Shown here piece after piece: positions 21,467-34,700 of a stretch of DNA of 64,000 nt. Positions within the stretch are counted from its first letter, which is position 1, and each line of letters opens with the position of its first letter. Where the stretch lies: assembly GCA_000226015.1 (NCBI GenBank), contig JH153220.1, positions 37,148 through 101,147 of the forward strand, written 5' to 3'. Origin of the DNA: Mnemiopsis leidyi (Eukaryota > Ctenophora > Tentaculata > Lobata > Bolinopsidae). The notes beneath the pieces are model-generated. The model saw nothing but the letters and a program-made list of their open reading frames with translations. It had not been told where the DNA came from and ran no database searches. The translations under genes and the position numbers were made by a program.

Positions 21467-24400
21467 AACTTGATATTTTGATGAAGCAATTAGAATTTGG
21501 ATTAGGCTATTGCGTCTAATTTTATTTTAAGAGACTGCTTTGGCTCGGTGATTCCTAGATTTCTAGGAAGTGCGGGCATGACAGTTTATATTAAACTCAG
21601 AAAATGTTACCTGTGGCCGATTCCATGAGCACGAGCTTGTATTTTCGAATTACTTGTCTGAATTATCGCTTGATAATCATGAGTTAAGATGTTTTCTGAG
21701 TAAAGTGTAAGTTACAAGAGAGAGATTTATTATTATTTAACTAAAGATTTCAATATGCCTTTGTGTCTGATTGATTTAGGATCTACAATTTTGCTTGTAA
21801 CAAATTTGTTTTGTATGGTTATAATTTATTTATTATTCTGATTTTTGATAACGATACGTCAAGACCTGCATTTCCTGACGGCACGATTAGAGCTTTGTTG
21901 CCGAACAAAGCATCATTGCAACTGAGACACGTGTATTTTATTTCAATACCAGATCTTTTCAGAAAACTTTGATAATACTGTCGCTAAGCAAGGGTGAATT
22001 CAGTGAAAAATCTACAAAACTAGTTTTTTTCTCGAAAAATTGAACAAGTCTGTTTATACTTGGGAGAATTCACCTAAGCTTGGGAGACACAACTAGTTGA
22101 TGAGCTCACCTTATAGTTGAAATTACTTGGCGTTACATTTTCAGAGAAAGAACTAGTTGTCATTAAGATGAGTTTGTGTTAATAGTTTCAGAACAGTTAA
22201 GAAGTTTTAATGGGGTTGCAGAAAGTCGCATAAATTTGATAATTTGATAATTGACCTTTCACTTTTCAAGGAAAATTAGTCAATAATTTGACTCATTTAC
22301 TCCGAAATATGCGTTCATCAAGGAATAATGACAAATTATGTTAGCATTATTCAATATAATTCAATATTCATTTCACAATTCAATAAAACTGTATCATTTG
22401 TTCCAATCTAGATTTAGACTTTCCCAGAAACGACAAGGCCAGAAACTGTAATAAATTTTCTTAACTTCCGCAAGATCATGACAACAGTCACTCACTTGAC
22501 TTCCGTGTAAATATATATTTCTGTGACCTACGGAGATGTGACTATTGGGTATGTTCCTATGTTCGTGACTCTGACCGCTCTGAGCATACTCCGAAACGTT
22601 AGAAGATCAATGACAGATAAATTGGACTCATTTGACTGCAGCCAGACGGCTGTTCGGGGACTGTCCTTCCTTAATTGATTCCTTAAAGCATCCTCCGGAA
22701 AAATTTTTAGCGCTTTGATGACAAATAATGTAAAATTTCCTTAAAGACGTGTAATGAAATATTGTTAATAACATTTTAGTAGGGGCTGCGGCTTGGTGGA
22801 GTATCAATATCACGCCCTAAATTCCAAACCCCTCTGTCCACCAAGCTGATTCTAGTTTTTGCACCGCCCACCTTATGATGAGAACATGGCTTGTCTTCAG
22901 AAGAGTACTGTCGTCCTCCTTTTCCTCCATACATATACGTACTGCACACTTAAACATACTGAATTTTGTAAACTTACCAAGCCAGTTCTGCTTTAACAAG
23001 AATGAGAAAATATTTGACAGGTTAGTACAATATCGTAAAACTGCACCTAATTCGGACTAGGCAAAGTAACCTTCCTACTTCCGGCCTGAATTATACTGCA
23101 AAAGTTTACAAGTGCTCCCTCCATTATTGGGGTTATTTGATAATGATAATGCCAAGTAGCAGTTTTCCTAGTTAACGACCAGGAGTTTGATGGTGAAATT
23201 GGAAATTAAATTACAGAGTTACAGTCATGTTCGTTTGGGGAGAAGATTATTGACTTGATCACCAGGAAGTTCTTTGTTGGGGCTCAATAAAGAGGACCTT
23301 GCCAAAAGTAATTCAATAAATATTACTGATCAGGTCTCGAACTCTCTGTGACACATTAGACTAGAACTCCGTTTGACCGCGGACTCGCAGCTAGAGAGTG
23401 GAGTCGGTTACATACGATATATCGACTAGCTGTGTTTGGCCCTAAAAATCCGTGAGAATCTAATAATCGAGACCGATTTTCTAAATTGGTAATTAAGTTC
23501 GTCGACCTGAAGCCGACAATTTTAAATGATCACACTTTATACCACCTTTATCAATTACATTGATCAGCTCGTTTGAAATAACTAACAGGTTTGGAGACCT
23601 TAAGGTAGTTTTGATGTGTAACGTTCACTTATCACCTATTTAGCACCAGAAAATCAGGTTCAGAAAATAGGAGCCCATCTAATTAGCAAAGCGGAGAGAG
23701 GTTATTAGTGCCTTGAATGACATTGACACAACTCATCGCAAACAGACTGCATACTGATCCGAGTAATAATATCATAATTACCCCGGTTTAAATGGAATTA
23801 TCAGACGATCAACGTTCCGGCTCCTCCAATTTATCGTCTGGCGAGTACTCAGCCAATTCATCCAAGTTGTAATTCAAGTTACAAAGATTGACCTAATGCA
23901 CGCCTGGCAAGCCGCAAGGAGAATATATTGTACAGAGTCAGGTGATTTTTGCCGCATTGCCACACTCAGACAGTGGCCAGTGTAGCATATGTATGCGAGC
24001 TGTGCAATGTTTTGACAAAACTCAAACATACACAAAGTTTATATCCGGTGTTGAGCCGGAGGGTCACGTCTTCGACAAGTATTTTTGACCCGGACACATT
24101 TAGGCATAACCTTTTCATTTGTCATTTGCAATTGGTAATAACGACTCTATCATTTTTCCAAAAAAAAACATGAGGAAATGCACATTTTCCAATCAAGTCA
24201 TGTGGGAAGAAGCGTCATGATGGTAGCAAATTATCCTGGATGTGAGACCGGCACCTCAGAAAAGTTCTCCAGGTCCAGGAACCAAGGTATCACGAGAGGA
24301 TTTTGGGCAGACTCTTTTATCAGAGCAGCCTGCGAGATCCAACCTGCACTAGGCACTGGTACCCATGCCTCGTCAGCCAGCCTCCTCCATCCTAACTGTG

Positions 24401-25557
24401 GCACCAACCATAGTTCCTGACAAATGGGATGTGCAGTGTGAAGGTCGTACCGTGCTGACGTCACTGTGACATAAACTCCCGGCTCAACATGAGCAGGGAA
24501 GCCAGTCTGCTACGAGCTCGCATTCGAATTTGAATTTGGCGCTCTTGTCATCACCTGGACAGTTAAGCTGGTTAGTAAACCAGACTGCAGGTTTCTTTAG
24601 CCGTCACTCAGCCGCAGGGGTGACGTGCTCTACCGGGGTACCCAACACAACCCCCGCTACGTATCCACCATCGTCCTGCTACTCCCCTGGTGTGATTACC
24701 CTCGCCAGAAGTAACCCGGTAGTGATCCCTGAACCAGACTGGCAGACTCGGTTTGTTTCTGTGTTTCAAGTACCGGGTTGCCTGCAAATCTGATCTGGAT
24801 AATTCAAACTGTAACTCTTTCGGGCAATTCATTAACTGGCCCGTTTTCACACTGTTCAGGCTGGCGTTAGTGGCTAAAGAACGAGTTGAATGCGTCTGGT
24901 CACGTGATTGGTAAATCTGATACCCACTAGACCTCCAGATCACGCATCACCATGGCAGCCGCTCAACGGAGAAAACTCATGAAGCTATTTTTGTCTATTA
25001 CTTCACCCATGCTAAAATTAGCCTAACATCAGTACGTCAGATCTGGTCAGATCGAGCTCGAAATTAGCACATATTTTTGGATCCAGACTGTGTTACAATA
25101 AACTTGGATGGTAAGATCCAAATGCAGAACATAACTAGACCAAAGTCTGGTTTGGAGCAATGAGTACGTATTACCGCTGTGAAACCAAGTTTAAATATCA
25201 AACTGATGATGTGTATTCTCAATTTATGTCAAGGATCATGAAGTCCTGTTAGTTATCATTTCCAGTAGATTAGACTTGCCCATTAGATTATACCTTGTCT
25301 AGCTGGGTTTAACCTCTTCACTGCTTAAGCTTATGAGCACAGCGGTAACCAAGCTGGCAATCAAAGCGGTAGATAAGGTCCGCAGTGTCTCAATCCAGCT
25401 ATATGCAGAGTAAACATAGTACCAAAATGTCCATTTAACGGCATTAGTTTTGTAGGTCGATTAATCAAGTTGATTGTGTAATACTGACCCCGCCCTAGGA
25501 GATCCACCGCATCAGATAAGTGTAGAAACACGTCTTAAGTGTAGTAAGTGTAAAACT
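21467..25557. other. No gene recognised
   Basis: AT-rich sequence without supportable exons. At 24178-24960 composition is less AT-rich and open frames occur on both strands, but they contain no recognisable domain. They may belong to an unidentified repeat. Confidence 0.4.
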
Positions 25558-25945
25558 TTATAATAGAATATTAAGTATTGTTGGGTAACTTTGCAGGTCA
25601 GTAACACAAGTAGGAGTTAAGACTATCAATTGTAAGATTTCAGTGGTCAATGTAATAATCCATGTAAAATCAAATAAGCCAATAATATTCGATATGAGAA
25701 GCAACAGCATTAAACTGATTAAACCGATTATTATGGCCCAAACCTGATCGGATGGGTGAGGGTTTGTCATACAACGGCATAAGTCGTACAGGATACATCC
25801 CAAATATAACATTCAACCTAACTGTCAAATTAGTTTCTGTACAGAATTCGATTATTACAATTAGGGTGTCAACAACCTCCAGAATTGAAGTACATATCAA
25901 AAAAACAATAGCAAATGTAGACTCGCATTTTGCTTTTGTACACAT
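25558..25945 (-). pseudogene. Possible remnant of a multi-pass membrane protein
   Basis: Two minus-strand frames that follow one another encode hydrophobic segments: FAIVFLICTSILEVVDTLIV in the first, then VWAIIIGLISLMLLLLISNI and a third helix in the second, with overlap near 25812. The continuity of membrane-like sequence across a frame change suggests a broken gene. The family is not identified, and AT-rich DNA can mimic hydrophobic helices, so this is tentative. Confidence 0.25.
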
Positions 25946-28900
25946 TTGTTCCTTCGTGATTCTGACTCTAAGAAATATCGGTCTAGAAAAGGCAACGGAT
26001 TAAACTTTATATTTCTGTGCAAATTTGAAGAAGTGAATGATGGGGGAACATACCATCTTGTCCTTGTTACATGTTTATGCGAAGATAACTGTAATTTAAT
26101 AGAGTACTCAGTCTCCCATGGGAAAAAGTTTGATGAGCCTTAGTTTATTATAATGCAATATACAAATCCGTAAAACCCTCAGGGGTCGGCGGCAAACACT
26201 TTACTATAACAAGGGTAGCCGTAAAAAACTGATTAATAACTTACAACATGTACGCACTGAGAAGGTACTGTTGAAGTTAGCCCTGGCACCCTGAGTAGGA
26301 AATGCCAACACTTATAATCATATCACGGAAATTTCTCGGAGTTAAAGCTTATCTTTAATTTCAAGATCACAAGGTTCTTTCATTTGTACGATACCAGGTT
26401 CAATTTCAGTTCGGATTATAGGTTTAAGAAAAATGGGTTAGTCATGGAAATAGGGGACATTTTTAACTAGGCCGATGCCACTCGCTGACTGCATCATTGA
26501 GTAACTTGGAATCGATTGCAGGATTTAGGCAATACATGTCCAATAGTATTTTGGGAAATACTTTTTAAAGTTACTGTTAACATATCAACGTTACCCTTGA
26601 AGTATATCTAAAAACAGATACCAAAAAATATCGAAAATATAATTAGGATTTGTCGAAATACTCTTAAAAACGTGAACTTAAAATACATCTGCCCAGTCCA
26701 TAAAAATACTCGGGCTACGATGAGACGAATGCTTATTAAATATTGAACTTGGTTTAGAGCAACTTCTTCATTATGACATAAAAAACTCAAAATTGTCACT
26801 TTCTGCTTTTGGAGTTCACATTACTTTTGCATATCTGTTTCTTCAGCTTCCTCTGCAAGCACATGCAATAGGTATGATATATACAGGAGTTACAACTGAC
26901 TTATACGTATTGTATGTTATTACGTCGTTTTATCAAAATCTAATTTGCCGCTAGGGTTCCAATTAGGGGGCATTAAGCTTATACAAACATGGCATGCAGC
27001 TCGCGAACATAATTCATTAACTCAGGTCAGTAGCAATTGTTGTAAGCTTTAAAAGCAACATTAGTTGTTTTAAACCGAGTAAAGATCGGTCTAAGTCATA
27101 CTTGCAAAGTTCTTACGTTTTCCCGCTCAGAGAAACCCTGAAAGTCAACCGTTTGAACGGTTCTCTGTAATGAAGCATAATATAACCCTGCTTACAAACG
27201 CACTCATCACGTCCTCAAATTGGCTGGACGAGGAAGTGATCAGTCACGTGACCCGTGTTTGTGTACGGTGGTCCAATCAGCGACTTTCACGCTAGTGATC
27301 TGATGATCTGCCTGTGCAGAAACACTGTGGGAAACTCGCACAGCTCGACTTGACAAACCGCAACTTCCGTTTCGTCACTAAAGTGTCACGTGCTTACAAC
27401 TTCCACTCATGCGACGTGACCTTGCTGGTTTAAGAGCGATTAATTTGAGTGGGACGGAATGGATTGTGACGTACGGGATGTTAATATGACAGGATTGTAC
27501 TGGATCAGTTTGAATAATTCAGCCCATTCAGTGCTGAGGTGCTTGCACAAGTGAAAGTTTAGGCCGTAGGAGCGAGCATAAAAAGCCATGGCTTAATTTA
27601 CAAGATTTAGCCGAATTTAAATTAATTTACATGATTTAGCTTAATTTACATGATTTAGCCGATACCTAGATATCGTGAATTCTAAGTCATTTTCTTATTA
27701 GTTTTGTGTAATATCTTTAGATGGTCCGTTACAGGCCGTGAACTGTAAACTGTATTACTGGCGACATGTCAATATGGATCTATCACCTGCTGCTACAAGT
27801 GGAGATGCAAGGGGGCACTAACTCGGACCTTCTTAAGAAGTGTGTGGGGGAGTTCCGGCTCCAGATTCATTTTCCAAAATAGGATTAGTGTGCAGAACCA
27901 TTATCCTAACAACATCATAACACTTAGTTAACTCCTGTTAGGATATTCTCATTTTTACTCGACCGCAATTACATAATCGACGAAGAATGGTGGATTCATG
28001 AATCATCAGGGGCATATTACTTTGCGACGGGACAATTCTAGAATCCTGCAAGGTACAAGACTAATGTATCCTAAATGCTTCTTACGACAACAAAAGCGTC
28101 AGGGACAGCTAGGAGCCAATATCATGATGTTACAATAATTATCGACTGTAGGTTTACAAGTTTACTCCAGTTTCCATGATGAAGCCCGCTCCAAAGCTGT
28201 AAAACCTAATTTCAGTGCACTGCGGGTGCATGAATTACGGATAAAGGCTACATGAAAAGTGCGTAACCTTGTAAAGCCATTGATTCATTAGCTACCGAAA
28301 ACAGGCTCCAAATTCGATAAGCGATATAATTCCTAGTTTCTTTTAGCACCTACTTGAACCATAATTTGGTAATATTTAATTTTAGCTCGTGGCACACTAG
28401 CAAATTACGATGCTGCGACAGAAGAAGCGAGCACGAGCACGTGATCCTGAATCTAACCAATCGGAGCTTGCACCTCGCAAACGGCCAGTGCGGAAACCAG
28501 TGCAGTGACAATGATACTTACGCTACAAATTGCTGATAAGGAATTCACAAATTATAGGGCTCAAAAGATAAGGGATTTCATTTTTTTCAAATTAAAAAAT
28601 CGTTAGGTAAGTGCTTCTTCAGGGTATAATCCGATTTTTTCCTGTAACTGAATTTTGTTTCTTTCGAGATAAGGAGACAGATAGACTGGTATCAATCAGG
28701 AATGAGTCTCTTGATAATTAGTAGACCATTGGAGTTTGTGGTAAATCAATTAAAATCCGTATGTTTTGGCAAACAAGAATGTGAAAACGACCAGGAAAGT
28801 GCAAATTGTAAATTGTTGCAAAGCTAGAAAATTACAAAACCAACATTATCTTTCAACGGCCAGCAGGGCATTGAGCATCAACGAAAATTTACCTCTTTCC

Positions 28901-31749
28901 AGAGAACTGTTATGTTCTGAGTCATGAAATGCGGAGTCAACTTTCTATCAAATCTCTCCTATCTTCCCCTCTTCAATCAGGCCAGGGTAGGGAGAAAATA
29001 TCAACGTCTGCAGTTGTCACAAATTTGATCCTCCGGATTCAAGTCCTGCAACATAGACGGTGAGTGAGATGTTAATCAAAAACTTTGTTCAAAGATCCCA
29101 ACCATGAAATGTATATCCCAACCATGGGATGTAGACTTACATTGCTAAAGATTGTTTGCTTCATAAAATAGTGACTTTATTTACCCCACCATCACTTGAA
29201 AATTAAAGGCAGTACAATAATTTCGGCTGTAACGGTTGAAATATTTCTTATTATATTCTAATTCTATTAAAAACGGTTCTCGAGAATCTGTCATCTCCGT
29301 TGCATTGCATAAACTTAATTTTACTGGAACAAATTACACTAATTCCAAGAAAATTTAAAGCCTATACTTTTGAGAGGTTATGTTTCCTTAAGTTTTAAGG
29401 ATACTAAATTCATTATACCCTCAGGGACATCATTGTCTTATATATGTAATATGTGGCTCCTTCGCAATATCTTTATTAAATTTTGAAAATAGGACATTCG
29501 CTATAGATTATACAGTGATTCGCATAAATCCGTCCTTTTAACAATTTTACGAACCAGGGCCCTTGTAAATTTGCAAGTACAAAATAAATATGCTCACTAC
29601 TCCAACTGTATTCCAGCATCCGGTTCACAGAACCAAAACTCAAAAGTTGAAATTCTGTAAGTTGTTAGGTCGAGTAATAGTGGTTTCCATGGTAACTAAT
29701 CAGATTAAACCAAACTTGGGCCAGTTCCAAATGAGAAACCATAGAAAAAAGGTGGGAAATTCGAACTTTATTTAAGTTGTGTCCTACTTGTGAAAATACA
29801 GTTAATCCCGTGAAATGTATGGCCCTTTTCAATAGGATGATCAAATTGTGAGGTGCTATAGCACTTGGGTTATCGAATTCTGGAACTCACAGCAGTGAGA
29901 TCCTAATCCTAATAATTAGTCTGCAAAAACAGGAAACAACTGGAAATATGTCTATGTCGTCAGTCGACCAAATTGATCACGAACATCATTTATATGTCCA
30001 TGTTTTAGGCCTGAAAATCTATGGCTACTGGTAGTGTATAGTGGGTTAACAAAAATTCAAATAAGTACTTTATGGAACAATTCCGACTGTTTGCCTCGTA
30101 TATCTTTACTTGACTTCTAATCTGCCCTATACATCCATTATCCAATCAATTTGTTATCATCTAATTAGTGACATGAGCGACGGGACGGTTGTCAAGACAA
30201 CTCATCAGGTTACATGTTTAGTATTAGAGGCGAGTGACTGACTGTTAAGTTGTCCTGTTGCCAGGAATGTTCATAATCACGTTAGCTCGTGCCGGTATCC
30301 CTACCTACGGATGAAGCAGCTGGGGATGGCTACTCACGAGATCAGTATTTTGGGGTTTGTTAAAAGTAACACACAGGTTACAAGTCTATAAATAAGTTCA
30401 GTAATAACGCATATAATTAGCCACGAGAGTTCATGTTTTTTTAGGCCCTGCTTTCATTTGATTATCGTGTAGTTGCTATTGGCGGCATGCCAAAAACCTG
30501 TTTATCACACAACTGGACTGGTGCCAGAGAAACCGTCACATGATACAGCCCGGCAATCAGGTACAGCGTCCTTCATTACTATTGGTCGCCCCAGATTCAA
30601 TTACTGGAGCAGGGCCAGGAAGGTTTTTAGGGGGACGAATCAGGACATATACAAACTACACTATACTCTACTCATCATGATCAAGGTTTTGTAAAGTAAT
30701 TTTCTGTAAAGTGTAATTGGGATTTGACCCTCAGGATAGGAACTACAATGCCCGTTCCACATTTTCTTGAATAGCCTTTTAAATAAAGCCATGACTGCCG
30801 TCAGCCTTTAACAAGGCCGTATCTTCAGTGGCGCCACTTTAGCCTTCAGCTTTAGTACTTATTTGCTGATTTATTAGATTTCTTCACCTCTATCGGGTTA
30901 TTGGCGTCAAAATATACACCAATTTATCAAAATATAAGGAAAGGCCAGATCAACTTACAGAATAATGACTGCGGTGCGTTGAGTCCAATGGTTACACCGC
31001 AAAATTGGAGATAGACACTGTTCAGGATTGTTTGCAGCAAAGTAACCCATATCGCACTCTGGGTAATATATAGTTAAGATGAGAATAGATCGTAAGAAAC
31101 ATGATTTATTTGTTTAAGACCAACCTAGGTCAATTACAAAGATCAGTTATTCATTTTCCATCAATACTCAATGATTGCAGATTTTCATGATAAGAATAAT
31201 TAGAAAAAAGTCGAGAACAAAAAAGAATGCGACTTTTCGCCATGAATGATTTAAACAGATACAAAATATGGTAAGTTGAAGATAGATACAAATTTACATA
31301 CGGTAACACATTAAATATTTAAGAAATTATAGGTTGCCATAGAATTATCGTTATGTGTTGTGGTCATATAAAAAGCAACTCGGTCATATTTTTGTCAACA
31401 ATTAAAATAAATGGCAGAAGATAGCCGAGAATATTGGTAACCTACTGAATTTAATTAAAACTAGCCAAAAACATTCATATACTTGATGATGAAAATACTT
31501 AAATGAGTTTAAATTCAGAAATCCGACGTTTAATGTAATAATACTTTTTCACTTTCTCTGAAAAAAAACCACTCCAATTCTTCATACTTTATATTTACAT
31601 GTGCTATACAATCTGTGAACCAAAAACCAGGCCACTTCGCCTTTTTCGCAATCCAGTTTCCCCGTGTTTTTTTGTCATTTCATTTCCTGAACTCTTCAAC
31701 TGTATATCAGTGGTGAAACCCGATTCCCCGCATTCCAGAGGTATCATCG
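25946..31749. other. No gene recognised
   Basis: Mostly AT-rich, without supportable exons. A promoter-like cluster lies at about 27.24-27.30 kb. The sequence just left of 31750 should hold the 3' UTR of the WDR90 gene. Confidence 0.4.
27243..27283. promoter_or_regulatory. Promoter-like cluster: palindromic E-box and CCAAT box
   Basis: GTCACGTGAC (27243-27252), a perfect USF/MITF-type E-box palindrome, is followed by CCAATCAG at about 27273. The surroundings are locally less AT-rich. No transcript start or gene could be attached to it. Confidence 0.35.
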
Positions 31750-34700
31750 TCAGACCTTCACATTCCACAGTGCAACAGCAGGACCGGAACCAGAACACAC
31801 CACGTTGTTCTTCTCCCAATATTTAGCGACCCCAACCTCATCACAATGAGAAATATAGTCCTGGAAAGTACCGCTGGTGTAGTCAATTATAGTTACCAGG
31901 CGGTCGTGACTCCCAACAACGATCAGATTAGAGTTCGGTATGACGTCCAAAGCCGTGGCCCAGTGAGCCAAGTCTATCTTGCGGACTGTCTCCTTAGACT
32001 TGAAGTTGTAGAAGAGTATTTCCTGGAGGAGGCCGTATCCGGTGTAGAGGATGGTGTCTCGCTCCAGCGGGGAGAACTGAGCCAGGGAAGGAGGCAGGGT
32101 TTTGTAGTTGTGTTTGTCGAGAGGCTCTCCCGCGGGCGTGAAGGAGGGAGCAGGAAAGGAGAGCCAGGCTATCATTTTGTTGTTGTCAGTCTCCTGGAAA
32201 AATAACACATTACTTGTTACGGTGTACGTGACACCGAACTTACTAGCAGACCGAACGGAGTGAAAATAGTTGAATCTCAAGTTGAAGGGAGGCCGAATAG
32301 AGTGAAAATAGTTGAATCTCAAGTTGAAGGGAGAAGGAACTCACCCAGTCGGCGGCCCAAACACTGACTCGTCTGTCTGCAGTTGCGAGCAGCCAATGAG
32401 GCGACAAAGTGCTGAAGTTTAGCGAGGTCACGGCCGCGTTGCTCTTCTTGTGGTCCGATATCACCCTCATTATCAATCCTGTCTCAGAGTTAATAACTGA
32501 AGCCAACCCATTGTTGTCTCCAGACACCAGAACTTGACCTGAAGAATTCATGTAATTTAGTTTGCTCAATAAATTAATCGGAAAGTTCAATCTGTCAGCA
32601 TATTCTATTGACTGTTTTACAACTGTTGCGGAATTTATTCCGTCCCAAATTAACATCTCAGTAAATGACGATGAAAGAAACCTTGAGGGCCAGGTGATTC
32701 GTGATTCTTAAAATATCCGATATGCTCTGAAATAACAAAATTACACGCCCTGAGCATTTCTTAGCAGACTGCGTGGCTTGAGACTCATATTAAAATTCAA
32801 AAATTCAGGAAAATTTCTCTACCCATGCCCCAGTCCGTCACTCTACTTGAGGCTTTACCAAGCCGTTAAAATCTGTTCTGACTTGGCCCGAACGAGTAGT
32901 TATAGTGCAAATCATTCTTAACTCCTTAACTCATTTAACAGGAACGTCTCACTCTAAATACCGAATTAGAGGGACCCTCACTAAATGGAACTGGGCAGCC
33001 ATCTCTTCTCCGTTTCAACATGTTTTGAAATTGGCTGTTTAGCAAGAACCACAAATTATGGTGATTCACAAAACATTTCTGATATGATTATGTCTTTAAA
33101 CAAACATTAAGGGGTATTACAGCAGCCTGTGAGCGTCATGAAATTAAACTTGGGACCGTTTGGAACTCCAGATCTTCTATGATAAATTTGAAAATTTGGC
33201 GGGAAACTGCTGTTAGGAATATTTAGATTTCATGAGAGCCGAAGACTACGGCTAATGTAATCAGGCACAATTCATTAGGAGATGCTGTTGACAAATCACG
33301 AGAACCAACAAGGACCTGTAACCAGGTTCGAGGAACAGCCACCAGAACAATCGGAAGTCGAAGGACCGAGGTCTGGTGTTTTGGAGATATGCCAGGAATG
33401 TGTTAAACCTCATCAAGACCAAGAGGAGGATCTTTAGTCGGAACTGTTTATCAATTCATATTCACTGTTCTCAGACTTCCTGGTGATATTGGACTGGGCC
33501 GGATGTTATGGTAAAGCCTGGCTGACGGATATAATGGGCCGCCCGGGGACGAAGATATTGTCAAATATTTGTAAACATATTTGCGAGCAATTTTTCTGAA
33601 GTCCTATTACGTGTTCGGACAGTGCAGGCCGAATGGATGTCCTGACCAGGACATGAAATGAGACGGAAATACTTCGACTTTGTGGACAGCAGCGGGAAGG
33701 GTCCATCTCTCTGTGAAAAGCACATCATGGGGCACGAATTGTGTCAAGAACAGAATTGTCACATACTATCATACTGGGCGCTGAGCAAACAAAGAGAACA
33801 TTAAGAATAAAGCATAGTTACATTATTGATATTAATCATGACCAGATTAATCATGACCAGATAATCTCACCGTCGCTATTATCATTTTTACGGTGATTTA
33901 CATATAATCTTCATAGATTACAAGATGCGAATCGAGCTGCAATTTTCAACCTAGCAATTTGCATTTCCAATTTTAGTCGTTAAATACAAGAACTTACCGT
34001 TTTGTGAATATCGCAAGATGTTAATTGCTTGTCGGTGAGGAGCCATCTTACATATCATGGAGACACTAGCAAGATCGAACGTTCTGATTGTACCGTCCCC
34101 GTATCCGGCACTGACTCGAGTACTGTCGCCCGGACGGAACACCGCACAAGTACATGCCGTGCTCACCACTTGGAACTGTACTGCTTGCTCGAGCGGCTCT
34201 GTGGAGTTTAAGGGTTATATCTAATGTCACAGATAGTTTGTAGAGTCTTTATTTCTATGTCATCTGGACATTATATAACAGACATTACAAAGCTAGACAA
34301 CCGCATTTAAAGTTTTCCCTCCGCAAAGACCTGTGCAAATCAGGGGATTTTCTGGCCACTGGCCACTCGAGTGACCTATGTAGGTGTTAATTGAGAAAAT
34401 GTTTGCACTTTAATAATTCAAGTAGCAGTTTCCGGGCAACCGTTAGTCTTTTTCTGGAGGTGGCCCGCGCAAAACAGCATAATTTTCAAACCATAAATTA
34501 GTCAAGTTTATCCAGCATCTAACGCATTTATAACAGATTTATTCCACTCTGAACCCCATCCCAGACCTAAATAACGCTAAACAGAATTGTTGCTTCGCAT
34601 TAACAGTCCTTCCACTTAATAAACGCTCACTTTGCAGACGCCACATCAGGATAAGTAACAATTGTGGAGGGTGGAAGACAATAGCCGTTAAACTGAACCT

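Noticed and set aside
24178-24943. Overlapping open frames on both strands
   Set aside because: No domain, no splice pattern, both strands equally open; more likely an unidentified repeat.
31846-32205. Plus-strand 119-codon frame
   Set aside because: Antisense shadow of the last WDR90 exon.
33195-33206. E2F-like word TTTGGCGGGAAA within a WDR90 intron
   Set aside because: An isolated match without nearby gene start; expected occasionally by chance.
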